Position numbers and translations under genes: made by a program
The notes under the pieces: model-generated
The model's input: the letters and a program-made list of their open reading frames with translations, nothing else
The model's database searches: none
Told to the model about the DNA's origin: nothing
Source: JBEKCB01 sp052139675
GTDB lineage: Bacteria; Planctomycetota; Brocadiia; CAIUPP01
Reading direction: 5' to 3'
Assembly (NCBI GenBank): GCA_052139675.1
Contig: JBKQWE010000084.1
Span: 1 to 61,405 of the forward strand
DNA: 61,405 nucleotides
Part shown: positions 45,468-53,947 of the stretch, piece by piece
Layout of the letters: every line of letters starts with the position of its first letter
How positions within the stretch are numbered: the stretch's first letter is position 1

Positions 45468-48032
45468 ATGATTATCGGCGATCTCACGCGTCTGCCGGGA
45501 ACGTATACCTACTGCCATCGCGGGACGAAGAAGTTTTTCTTTCCCGATCTGATGCCCGATCGCGGCGGCGTCCGCGGGACCATCCCATTCGCAAAGGGCG
45601 GGCTTTTCCGCGGCAGGCCTGTGGGTTGGAAAGGCGGCTCGCTGTACGATGTCGGCCTCGATGTCCTGATAGACCTGAAAACCACCTGCTTTATTGACCG
45701 CGTCGTCATCGCGCAGGACGCCGCGTCGTCGTCCGCGTTCGCGGGCGTGAGGGCGCTGGTTTCCTGCGACGGCAAAACGTTCCGCGCCGCCGGCCGTCTC
45801 GATCCGGGCGTTCGCGGCATGATCGCCGATGAGACCGTCGTCGTCCCGCTTGGCGTAACGGCGCGCGTATTGGTCCTGCGTTTTACCGCCTGCTTCCGGA
45901 ACATCGTGTTCAAGCACATGGCGATTTTCGGCCGCGAGCTCAATGCGCCGGTCGTCTATCCGATCCCGGCAAGGATCGAATATCCTTCGCGCCGCGGCAG
46001 TCCGCCGCCGGTGAAACTCGCGGGCATAGTCACCGGCGATCACGCGTCCGAGGATACGAAGTTCGCCGCGCAATTGCTCGCCGAAAAGATCGCCGAGGAC
46101 TTCGGCGCGCATATCCCGATTGTGAAAAAGTCGGAGAGGACGGATACCGCGGGCATGGTCATCCTCGGCAAGGCGGGCGAGATAAAGGCGCTCGACGCCA
46201 AATTATCCGGCGTCAGACCCGAAGGCTACGCGCTTCGCGCGGACGGAAAGACCGTCCGGCTTTGCGCCGCCGACCGCCGCGGGTTGGTCTACGGCGTCGA
46301 GGCGCTCCTCGCGTTCTTGCGGGCGTCCGGCGACGCGCTGCGCGTGCCCGCCTGCGCGATTGACGATTATCCGGCGTCGAAAATACGCGGCGTGCATCTT
46401 TGTCTGCCGCGCCGGGAGGATATCCCGTTCGTCAAACGCCTTATCCGCCACGTGCTCGCCCCGATGCGCATGAACACCCTCTTTCTTGAGTTCGCTGCGG
46501 GCATGCGGTTCGACCGGCGTCCCGAGATCAATGAAGCGTGGCTGCGCGCCAACCGCAAGGCGGCGCTCGGCGAATGGCCGCCGGTGCCGCACGGCGACAT
46601 GGTCACCAGCGATGGCTGTCTCACCAAGGACGAGGTGCGCGACCTGGTTGCTTATGCCAAGTCCTATGGCTTTGAGGTGATCCCGGAGGTCCAGTCCCTA
46701 AGTCACGTGCAGTATCTCACCATGACCTATCCGGAGATCGCCGAGAGGGAAGGCAAACTCGCCTCGGCGGGCGACATTGAGATCGAGAAGGCAGACAAGA
46801 AACCGGACGAGTTCTACCCGCACTGCTACTGTGCTCTGCATGACCAGAGTTATGAAATCATATTCGATCTCATTGACGAGATCGTGGAAGTCGTCAAGCC
46901 CGCGCGTTACGTGCACATGGGGCATGACGAGGTCTACCAGATCGGCGTCTGCGAACGCTGCCGGAACCGCGCGCCGGCGGAACTCTTCGCGCTCCACGTG
47001 AACAAAGTGTACGCCCATCTCAAGAAGAAGGCGCTCGGCATGATGATCTGGAGCGATATGCTCCAGCCGGTGACCACGTACCTAACTCCGCCGGCCATTG
47101 ATCTCATCCCGAAGGATATCATCCTGCTCGATTTCATCTGGTATTTTCACACGGACAAGGACATTGAAGACCAACTGCTCGAGCGCGGTTTCAAGGTGAT
47201 CATGGGGAATATGTATTCGAGTCATTATACGCGCTATGAGACGCGGCGCTCGAAAAAAGGAATCATCGGCGCGGAGGTCTCAACCTGGGCGCATGGTGAC
47301 GAGTCCACTTTCGCGCGCCTCGGCAAGCTATACGACTTCATCTATTCCGCGAACATGATGTGGTCCGACGCTTATCGCGAGAACTTGCGGTTCACCTATG
47401 ACGACATCATCGCGTCCATGCTGCCGCGCATACGCTCGCGCCTGCACGGCGAATCGTTTCCCTCGCAGGCGGCGCGACGAACCTTCACGATGCTGAAGGT
47501 CGGCGCCGCGCCTGAATCGGGCCGCCGCTCATTCCACGGCGTGCCGTTCAGACTCGGCGGCGGCGTCACGGTGGAAGGCCCGGCGGTGCGCGACCGCAGG
47601 TATCCTTCCGAAGTGAGGATCGCGGTTGGGCGGAAATTCGATAGCCTGGTCTTTCTGCACGCCGCCGGCGCCAATGCGGAGCTGACCAGGTCGGACCGCA
47701 TGCCGCTCGGCGCCTATGTGATCGAATACGCGGGCGGCCGGAAGATAAGGGCGCCGATTGAGTACGGCGTGACCCTTGCAGCGATCAACCGCCGGCATGC
47801 GCAGCCGATGACGCACTCGATGTATCGTCACGCCGGCTATATTGCCACCTATCTTGCCGATCCGTTCGTGCAGGAGAAGACGGACGAAGGGCGGGAAGTC
47901 ACCATCTACGGCTATGAATGGATGAATCCGCGGAAGGATACTGCGATCAAAGCGGTGTGGCTGACCGCGGAGGGGACATCGGATGCGTCCGTGACTCTGT
48001 TCGGCGTGACAGGCGTGACGGTAAAACCCTGA
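45468..48032 (+). CDS. Beta-N-acetylhexosaminidase (GH20)
   Basis: 854 residues, no signal peptide. Residues ~60-165 form a beta-sandwich accessory domain (IDRVVIAQDAASSSAFAGVR), ~175-300 the GH20b alpha/beta domain (KLAGIVTGDHASEDTKF, GLVYGVEALLAFL), and ~310-640 the GH20 catalytic barrel. The catalytic Asp-Glu pair is in VHMGHDEVYQIG (~487-488). A C-terminal beta domain follows. It removes terminal N-acetylhexosamine from glycans or chitobiose by substrate-assisted catalysis. GAGG precedes the ATG. Ends convergently 6 bp from the GrpB gene. Confidence 0.88.
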   Translation: MIIGDLTRLPGTYTYCHRGTKKFFFPDLMPDRGGVRGTIPFAKGGLFRGRPVGWKGGSLYDVGLDVLIDLKTTCFIDRVVIAQDAASSSAFAGVRALVSCDGKTFRAAGRLDPGVRGMIADETVVVPLGVTARVLVLRFTACFRNIVFKHMAIFGRELNAPVVYPIPARIEYPSRRGSPPPVKLAGIVTGDHASEDTKFAAQLLAEKIAEDFGAHIPIVKKSERTDTAGMVILGKAGEIKALDAKLSGVRPEGYALRADGKTVRLCAADRRGLVYGVEALLAFLRASGDALRVPACAIDDYPASKIRGVHLCLPRREDIPFVKRLIRHVLAPMRMNTLFLEFAAGMRFDRRPEINEAWLRANRKAALGEWPPVPHGDMVTSDGCLTKDEVRDLVAYAKSYGFEVIPEVQSLSHVQYLTMTYPEIAEREGKLASAGDIEIEKADKKPDEFYPHCYCALHDQSYEIIFDLIDEIVEVVKPARYVHMGHDEVYQIGVCERCRNRAPAELFALHVNKVYAHLKKKALGMMIWSDMLQPVTTYLTPPAIDLIPKDIILLDFIWYFHTDKDIEDQLLERGFKVIMGNMYSSHYTRYETRRSKKGIIGAEVSTWAHGDESTFARLGKLYDFIYSANMMWSDAYRENLRFTYDDIIASMLPRIRSRLHGESFPSQAARRTFTMLKVGAAPESGRRSFHGVPFRLGGGVTVEGPAVRDRRYPSEVRIAVGRKFDSLVFLHAAGANAELTRSDRMPLGAYVIEYAGGRKIRAPIEYGVTLAAINRRHAQPMTHSMYRHAGYIATYLADPFVQEKTDEGREVTIYGYEWMNPRKDTAIKAVWLTAEGTSDASVTLFGVTGVTVKP

Positions 48033-48037
48033 ACCGC

Positions 48038-48577
48038 CTAACTAATAGAGTTCAGGCCTAATGTGTTTTCAATGAAGCTTGTCTTGGCAAGCGTATAAGC
48101 TTCCCGATCCGACTTATATCGTTTCGCCAGATCGGATTTCAGCGTGCCGTACTGTGTCGCAAGCTCTTGGTTCGCCCGCAGGCAATCCCGAAAAGCCACG
48201 TGTCGCGCAAGCTCAGAGCTGTCTTCAGGACAGAGATAGAGATGGTGAGCCGGCCACGCGCGTCTGCGCCCGGCGCGCGGCACGTCCTCCGCCTCGCGAG
48301 CAAAGGCCTCACGTCCTTGAATGCCCAGGTCGCCCTGGTGAATATAACCAACCCCGCCGAGAGTCTCTATGGCCCGGGGCAGGTCCTCACGCGCAACGAC
48401 TGCATCCAGGTCAATGATCGGCTTGGCATCCAAACCCGGCACGGAAGTGCTCCCGATGTGTTCGATTCTCCGGCATAAGATACCGAGCGCATTCTGCAAG
48501 ACGGCCCGAAGTTCCTCGAACATTTGCGGCCAGCGCGGATTGTAAGGGACGACTTCCACCGGCCCATCGGGCATCAC
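48038..48577 (-). CDS. GrpB family (UPF0157) nucleotidyltransferase-fold protein
   Basis: 179 residues. VEVVPYNPRWPQMFEELRAV, then RIEHIGSTSVPGLDAKPIID with its conserved GSTSVPG and K-P-I-I-D, and HLYLCPEDSSELARHVAFRD are diagnostic of GrpB-type proteins, a nucleotidyltransferase-like fold of unknown substrate, sometimes fused to CoaE. The start overlaps the stop of the upstream hydrolase by 4 bp (ATGA), so they form one operon. Confidence 0.93.
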   Translation of the reverse strand: MMPDGPVEVVPYNPRWPQMFEELRAVLQNALGILCRRIEHIGSTSVPGLDAKPIIDLDAVVAREDLPRAIETLGGVGYIHQGDLGIQGREAFAREAEDVPRAGRRRAWPAHHLYLCPEDSSELARHVAFRDCLRANQELATQYGTLKSDLAKRYKSDREAYTLAKTSFIENTLGLNSIS

Positions 48578-49329
48578 CTGGGCGCCCTCTTAGGCTTGCC
48601 TTTATGCGCTTGAGCAATCACAAAGTCCACGAGTTCCTGACATTGAAACCAGCCCGCCCACATATTGTGTCCCTGCCCTTTGACTACATTAAGTGTCATG
48701 ACTCCGCCTAATCGGCGATATCGTTCCGCCAATTCGCCGGAGTTCTTCTCGATAGGCACCACGGTGTCGCTATCGCCATGTATGTGATAGATGGGCACGT
48801 GGGCTTTGGCCAGCGACTCTATTCGGTCAATGGGATTATGCTCAGCCATTTTAGCCCGGAATTGCTCCTCGGTCATGCCGTACGCGGCGGACGCGTTCTT
48901 GAGACTCGGATAAGTATTGAGATTGCATACCGGATAGATTCCCGCCACGCACGCCGCGGACAACGGATGCTCGACCGCCCAGTTATAGAGCATCAACCCG
49001 CCGCGGCTTCTCACCAGCAGGCACGCCTTCTTCGAGAGACCGCGTTTCCGGGTCAACTCCTGGTACAAGTCGGAGAAGAGGGCCCGCCCTGCGGGATTGC
49101 CATGGGATTCGCCGACATCAATCCCGGCAACCGCAATGCCGGCACTTAGGAACTTCTCAAACATCCACTTCTCTTCCGGACCCGGCAAGCCCGGCAGCGT
49201 CGGTGCGTACCAGACCCACGGCGTCTTGCCGCCGGCGGCGACTTGTCCCGGCAGAATGAGGAACGCAGTGCAACCCTTTACGCTGAACACCTCTCCTGGC
49301 AGCGGCAGTTCCTTTGACGGTTTCTCCAT
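48574..49329 (-). CDS. Alpha/beta hydrolase
   Basis: 251 residues. The fold is clear: VAGIDVGESHGNP, the nucleophile-elbow position CLLVRSRGGLMLYNWA (S in R-S-R-G-G where the family has G-x-S-x-G), HGDSDTVVPIEKN with the catalytic Asp, and VKGQGHNMWAGW with the catalytic His. It probably acts as a cytoplasmic esterase or dienelactone-type hydrolase; substrate unknown. The loss of the first elbow Gly is unusual. AAAGGA precedes the ATG. Coupled to GrpB by a 4-bp overlap. Confidence 0.85.
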   Translation of the reverse strand: MEKPSKELPLPGEVFSVKGCTAFLILPGQVAAGGKTPWVWYAPTLPGLPGPEEKWMFEKFLSAGIAVAGIDVGESHGNPAGRALFSDLYQELTRKRGLSKKACLLVRSRGGLMLYNWAVEHPLSAACVAGIYPVCNLNTYPSLKNASAAYGMTEEQFRAKMAEHNPIDRIESLAKAHVPIYHIHGDSDTVVPIEKNSGELAERYRRLGGVMTLNVVKGQGHNMWAGWFQCQELVDFVIAQAHKGKPKRAPR

Positions 49330-49414
49330 TGTTTATCCTTTCTGCAAAGCCTCGCGAAAACTACCATAGTGCATGCCGCAAAAGCAAGCGCCGGAGCCGC
49401 CGCCCGGAGACGGC

Positions 49415-49443
49415 TTGACAGCGGCAACTCGACCGTCTAATCT
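49415..49443 (+). promoter_or_regulatory. Promoter of the URO-D/acyltransferase cluster
   Basis: -35 TTGACA (49415-49420), 17-bp spacer, -10 TAATCT (49438-49443), leader about 65 nt. Confidence 0.6.
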
Positions 49444-49515
49444 CACGTCTGAAAATCGGCCCGTCTTTGGAAGACGGTAAACCGGAAATCCCGGCAAGAT
49501 CGGAGCGGCCATCGC

Positions 49516-50670
49516 GTGATTGAGCATATGGCAACAAAGGAACGTATCGTCGCGGCGCTGCGCGGCCAACCTGTGGATTATGTGCCCATGGCCTTCCACT
49601 TCTGGCACTCTCCGCCGCGGCATCCGATGGCAACCTGGACGAATGAACGGGAACGTCTGGAGTTCTATCGGCGCCGGGAGTGGGATGCCCGCGTCGAAAT
49701 CGGCACGCAGGTCTCGGCGCTGCCCGAGGTGGAGGTCGAAGTCCGTTATGAGACTCTCAACGACGAACCGATCCTGCACCAGATCTGGCATACGCCCGCG
49801 GGCACGCTGGAAGAACGGTTGCGGGTCACGGATGATTGGCCCCGGAGAGGACGCAACGCCGACAGTCCCGTCGGCTTCTACGATGATTTCAGGCCGTCGC
49901 GGTACATCGAGTTTCCATTCAAGAGCGAGGCTGACTTGGCCACCTTGCCGTTTCTCTTCCCCGTGGACAATCCGCGCGACATGGAAATGATGAAGTCCGG
50001 GCACCGCGGAGCCAGGGCCCTGGCGGACGAGTTCCGCGTGCCGCTGCTCTGTTATCACTCGGCGGGGATGGACTGGCTGATCTGGCTCTTTCCTCCGGCG
50101 GAGATCATCCTCCGCGCCCGGAGCGAGCCGGCGGTGGTCCACGCGCTGCTGGACCAAATCAACGCGGCCTACAGGCGGCGACTGGAGGTCCTGCTGGAGC
50201 TCGGGGTGGACGCCGTGAGCCGCAGAGGCTGGTACGAATCCGCGGACCTGTGGAGCCCGCGGGATTTCCGCGAGTTCGCCCGCGGGCCGATCGCTGAGGA
50301 TATCCGCACCACCCACGCCGCCGATTGCCCGTTCATCTACCTGATGGACAGCGGCATCGAACCCTTGCTCGGCGAATTGGCGACGCTCGACTTCGATTGC
50401 CTGTTCGGAGCAGACCCGGCCATCCGACCGTTGGATCTGCGCGAGGTTCGAAAGGCGCTGCCGGGGAAAGCGCTTTGGGGCGGGATCAGCTCAACGATGC
50501 ATCTCGGCCGCGGCACTCCGGCCGAAACGGAACGCGCGGTCGAGCAGGCCTTTGAGTCCTGCGGCCGAGTCGGCTTCCTGCTCGGACCGCTGGAGGCGCT
50601 CCGCCACACCTGGCCATCGGATAACATTCTCGCGTTTGAGCGGGCCTGGCGCCGGCTGCGCAAGGCATGA
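49516..50670 (+). CDS. Uroporphyrinogen decarboxylase family protein
   Basis: 384 residues. The N-terminal KERIVAALRGQPVDYVPMAF is typical of URO-D-family methyltransferase-like proteins, and the C-terminal barrel end has KALWGGISSTMHLGRGTPAE. Conserved TIM-barrel features replace those of a true HemE (no N-terminal RQAGR arginine motif, so not a heme enzyme). Such paralogues are often methyltransferases for corrinoids or one-carbon units. GTG start with GGAG 10 nt upstream; ATG 49528 is an alternative. First gene of a four-gene plus-strand cluster with an acyltransferase, a second URO-D protein and an Fe-S flavoprotein. Confidence 0.83.
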   Translation: MIEHMATKERIVAALRGQPVDYVPMAFHFWHSPPRHPMATWTNERERLEFYRRREWDARVEIGTQVSALPEVEVEVRYETLNDEPILHQIWHTPAGTLEERLRVTDDWPRRGRNADSPVGFYDDFRPSRYIEFPFKSEADLATLPFLFPVDNPRDMEMMKSGHRGARALADEFRVPLLCYHSAGMDWLIWLFPPAEIILRARSEPAVVHALLDQINAAYRRRLEVLLELGVDAVSRRGWYESADLWSPRDFREFARGPIAEDIRTTHAADCPFIYLMDSGIEPLLGELATLDFDCLFGADPAIRPLDLREVRKALPGKALWGGISSTMHLGRGTPAETERAVEQAFESCGRVGFLLGPLEALRHTWPSDNILAFERAWRRLRKA

Positions 50671-50726
50671 GGAAGACGACGGAAACCGGCCCAAAGCGGA
50701 GCATCCCGGTTCAGTAGGACGGCGCC

Positions 50727-51359
50727 ATGCAAGACCTCATCATCTGCAGCGTCGGCTGCCATGCCATGGAAATGGCCGAGATCGTCGAGCGCATCAATGG
50801 CATCAGCCCGTCGTGGAATCTGCTGGGCTTCTTTTGCGAGAAGAACCGGTACGAGAAATGCCGCGGACTGACGCTCGACGGCTACCCCGTCCTCGGCACG
50901 ATTGACGACCTGGCGAATCATCCGAACGCCGCCCTGGCCATCGGCAACGAATTCAAGGACCCGTTTCCGATGGACCGCGCCGCCACGATCTTCGACCCCA
51001 CTGCGTTCGTCTCGCGTTCCGCGAAGATCGGCAACGGGTGCGTCATCTATCCCGGTTGCTTCATCGGCCACAATGCCGTCCTCGGCAACCGCGTGTTCAG
51101 CCTGAGCGGCAGCGTCATCAACCATGACAACGTGCTGGAGGATGGCGTATGCCTGTGCAGCAACGTGACCCTTGCCGGCGGCGTCCACGCGGAATCCGGC
51201 GCTTACTTAGGTCAGGCCTGCAGCGTGCGCCAGTACCTGCGCATCGGCAAGGACAGCTTCATCGGCATGGGCGCGGTCGTCGTCAAGGATGTGCCGCCGA
51301 ATGCCGTCATGGCCGGCAATCCTGCGCGCAAGCTCAAGGACAGGCGCATAACCTATTGA
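50727..51359 (+). CDS. NeuD/PglD-type left-handed beta-helix acyltransferase
   Basis: 210 residues. An N-terminal Rossmann-like part (~1-85, DLIICSVGCHAMEMAEIVER, GYPVLGTIDDLANHPN) is followed by hexapeptide repeats (~95-200: IGNGCVIYPGCFIGHNAVLG, VCLCSNVTLAGGVHAESGAY). The C-terminal VKDVPPNAVMAGNPARK is the classic cap of these acetyltransferases. They acetylate amino groups of sugar nucleotides. No sugar nucleotide pathway surrounds it, so its acceptor is unknown. It lies between two URO-D-family genes with short gaps. Confidence 0.85.
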   Translation: MQDLIICSVGCHAMEMAEIVERINGISPSWNLLGFFCEKNRYEKCRGLTLDGYPVLGTIDDLANHPNAALAIGNEFKDPFPMDRAATIFDPTAFVSRSAKIGNGCVIYPGCFIGHNAVLGNRVFSLSGSVINHDNVLEDGVCLCSNVTLAGGVHAESGAYLGQACSVRQYLRIGKDSFIGMGAVVVKDVPPNAVMAGNPARKLKDRRITY

Positions 51360-51386
51360 GCACCCTTAGGCGCATCGAGTGACCAC

Positions 51387-52526
51387 ATGCTGGGACTGAA
51401 ATGGAAAGACACCCTCGACGAGACATTGGACAGGCGTTCCCGATTTATGAGACGTCAGATGCAGGACGGCATCCTTGTCTCGTTCGCCTCTGTCACTGTG
51501 GACACGCGCGATGAATGGGAGCGCTTCGATCGGAAATGGGGCAAATATGAGGTGGGCAGCCGCCGCGGTTTTCCATCCAACGAGGAAATCTTCGACCGTG
51601 AGACCGTAGGGATGGCCAAGCGCGGCCTGGTGCAGGACGATTGGCTGCCCGTGTCCTACTCGATTCTCGACGCGGGTGAAAGCATGATCCGCGGGCTCTT
51701 TGGGAAAGAGATGGAGTTCCTGCACCGGCGGCATCAGGCGGCCTTCAGTCTGCCGGAAGTTCTCATGCCCGATTATTCGTCCCTCTCGGATTGCAGGTTC
51801 TCTCTGGACTATCCGTGGACGCGGAAGTTCCTCTCAGTCCAGGAATATTTCACGGAGCACGCCGGCGGCCTGCTGGCCCAGCATCCATGTTTGACGATGG
51901 ATGCGCTCCACTTTGCCTGCGAAATGCGCGGAGCCACTCAAACCTATTTGGATATCTATGAACACCCCGATGAATTAAGACAACTCATGGAAATCGCACT
52001 TGATTTCAATATCCGGTTCCAGCAAGCCCAAATGGATCGCATCGGCGGATTTCGGAACGGCTGTTTCGTCTGGCTGGGCGATTGGGTCCCCTTTCCCAAC
52101 GCGGTGTCCCTCAGCGTGGATGCTTACGTCGTTTGTTCGCCCGAATGCTATTCCCGCTTCGGGTTCGAATATCAAAGCCGCCTGATCAAGCATTTCGGGC
52201 ATGGCCTGATGCATTTTCACTGCAACCGCACCGACCTGGCAGCGGTGGTGGCCAAGTTGCCCGGACTGGAGCTGTTCCAGTTCGGCGGAGATCCCAAAGA
52301 TCCTACGCCGGAGATCGAGCACCTTCCGCAAATGCGCGCCGTCGTGGGCGATATTCCTATCCGGACCACGTGCTCTTTGAAAGAGTTTCTGTCGCGCCTG
52401 GACGCAAAGACGTTGCTGCCCAACGTCTGGTACGACGTGGGGCAATCTATTTCCGTTGAGCAGGCGAACCAGGTGATGAAACAAGTTAGGAACTATCACG
52501 TTTCAGGCGAATGCATCCGAGCATAG
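51387..52526 (+). CDS. Uroporphyrinogen decarboxylase family-like protein
   Basis: 379 residues, URO-D/cobalamin-independent methyltransferase-like barrel. FACEMRGATQTYLDIYEHPD, FEYQSRLIKHFGHGLMHFHC and LPNVWYDVGQSISVEQANQV match the divergent methyltransferase subgroup. The HFHC in a C-terminal barrel strand is a possible metal/thiol site (inference), as in MtaA where His and Cys bind zinc. No corrinoid protein is encoded nearby. The gene is less GC-rich than neighbours. Follows the acyltransferase after 27 bp. Confidence 0.75.
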   Translation: MLGLKWKDTLDETLDRRSRFMRRQMQDGILVSFASVTVDTRDEWERFDRKWGKYEVGSRRGFPSNEEIFDRETVGMAKRGLVQDDWLPVSYSILDAGESMIRGLFGKEMEFLHRRHQAAFSLPEVLMPDYSSLSDCRFSLDYPWTRKFLSVQEYFTEHAGGLLAQHPCLTMDALHFACEMRGATQTYLDIYEHPDELRQLMEIALDFNIRFQQAQMDRIGGFRNGCFVWLGDWVPFPNAVSLSVDAYVVCSPECYSRFGFEYQSRLIKHFGHGLMHFHCNRTDLAAVVAKLPGLELFQFGGDPKDPTPEIEHLPQMRAVVGDIPIRTTCSLKEFLSRLDAKTLLPNVWYDVGQSISVEQANQVMKQVRNYHVSGECIRA

Positions 52527-52548
52527 TGCCTCTGTCTGGAGGTCGAGC

Positions 52549-53091
52549 ATGACGCGAATTCTCTGCCTGTCGTGCAGCCCTCGAAAGGGCGGAAACACGG
52601 ACTTCTGCGCGCAGGTCGTCGCCGAGGAACTGCGCATGGTTCCAGGGGTGGGCGTCGAGATCGCGCGGCTTAACGATTACGACATCAAGCATTGTCTCGG
52701 ATGCCGCAAGTGCATGGAGTTGAAAGATTGCGTGATCCGCGACGACGATTTTCACGAACTCTGGCGCCGCATCATGGCAGCCGATGTCATCATCCAATTC
52801 TCGCCGGTGTATTGGCTCGGCCCGCCGGGCAGGCACAAGGACTTGATTGATCGTTCGCACGCCTTCTTTGCCTGCGGCCGGGTGCTGGCGGGCAAGACCG
52901 GCTACACCATCAGCGTAGCCGGCGATTCCGGATTCGAACCGCATGAGGCGTGTGTTGAAAGTTGGTTGAGATGGTACGGAGCGGAGGTCCGGGGCCGCCT
53001 TCGAGTCATCGCACGGGAAATGGGCGCCGCGGAAACTTCTCCCTCCACGGTCGCCGAGTTGCGGCGCTTCGCCAGGGAGATCGCGCCCTGA
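52549..53091 (+). CDS. Iron-sulfur flavoprotein (NADPH-dependent FMN reductase family)
   Basis: 180 residues. Flavodoxin-like fold opening ILCLSCSPRKGGNTDF (FMN phosphate-binding loop), then a compact cysteine motif C49-C52-C55-C61 in HCLGCRKCMELKDC that matches the [4Fe-4S] site of archaeal and clostridial Isf, and DVIIQFSPVYWLGPPGRHKD as the conserved Y-x-x-PG loop. It probably transfers electrons from ferredoxin or NADPH, and by context may serve the URO-D-family methyltransfer genes just upstream. GGAGG lies before ATG 52549. Confidence 0.88.
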   Translation: MTRILCLSCSPRKGGNTDFCAQVVAEELRMVPGVGVEIARLNDYDIKHCLGCRKCMELKDCVIRDDDFHELWRRIMAADVIIQFSPVYWLGPPGRHKDLIDRSHAFFACGRVLAGKTGYTISVAGDSGFEPHEACVESWLRWYGAEVRGRLRVIAREMGAAETSPSTVAELRRFAREIAP

Positions 53092-53129
53092 GAAGTCCGT
53101 CTGCACTTGCAGTACGTCCCGCATCCGGG

Positions 53130-53924
53130 TCAGCCGATCTGGACTGCGAGCATGGAGACGGAGCCGCCGTCAATCCCTTCGACCGGGAAGCGGACCGGCT
53201 CATTTTTTCTCCGGGCGCCGAGCACGTACAGCAGCGGCAAGTAGTGGTCCGGCGTCGGGATCGAAAGCATCGCGTCGCGCCCCAGTTTTTCATAGGCGAC
53301 CAGAAAAGCATCGTTTCCTTCGAGGAGCAACTCCCGCGCGCGCTTCTCGAATCGGAGCGCCCAGTCGAATGGGCTGATTCCCTGCCTGCCCCACGCATAC
53401 GCATGCAGGTTGTGGACGATGTTGCCGCTCCCGATGACCAGGACGCCTTCCTCGCGCAGCGGCGCCAGCCGTTTTCCGATTTCATAATGGAATTCCGGCG
53501 GCTGCCTCCGGTCAATGCTCAGTTGCACGACGGGGACGTCCGCCTTCGGGAAAACGTGGCACAGCACCGCCCAGGTCCCATGATCGAGTCCCCACCTCTT
53601 GTCGAGCCCGGCGGACACCGGGCCGAGCAAGTCGCTGACGCGCCGGGCGAGCTTCGGGCTTCCGGGCGCGGGATATTCGATGTCGTAAAGTTCCTGCGGG
53701 AATCCGCCGAAGTCGTGGATGGTTTTCGGCGCGCGACCGGCCGTCACCGCCGTGGACGAAACATACCAGTGGGCGGAAACGGAAAGCACCGCTTGAGGGC
53801 GCGGGATTGACTTCCCGATCGAGGCCCAGCCGTCGGTCCAGGCATTCCGCTCCACGGCATTCATCGGATTGCCGTGGCCGACGAAGATCAGCGGCATCAG
53901 GTCCGTCGCGGAAGGACCGGGCAT
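53130..53924 (-). CDS. ygiD: LigB-type extradiol dioxygenase (YgiD/4,5-DOPA dioxygenase-like)
   Basis: 264 residues from ATG 53924, placed by GGGAG upstream; the longer frame above it is not coding. Class III dioxygenase motifs are visible: DLMPLIFVGHGNPMNAVERN (iron His), VLSVSAHWYVSSTAV, GLDHGTWAVLCHVFP and PDHYLPLLYVLGA with the C-terminal His. The family cleaves aromatic catechols with O2 and Fe2+ or Zn2+. It sits downstream of the M55 peptidase in the same direction with 23 bp between, which is an unusual pairing for an otherwise anaerobic-looking region. Confidence 0.9.
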   Translation of the reverse strand: MPGPSATDLMPLIFVGHGNPMNAVERNAWTDGWASIGKSIPRPQAVLSVSAHWYVSSTAVTAGRAPKTIHDFGGFPQELYDIEYPAPGSPKLARRVSDLLGPVSAGLDKRWGLDHGTWAVLCHVFPKADVPVVQLSIDRRQPPEFHYEIGKRLAPLREEGVLVIGSGNIVHNLHAYAWGRQGISPFDWALRFEKRARELLLEGNDAFLVAYEKLGRDAMLSIPTPDHYLPLLYVLGARRKNEPVRFPVEGIDGGSVSMLAVQIG

Positions 53925-53947
53925 GTCAGTCACTCCCGGCAGCCATT

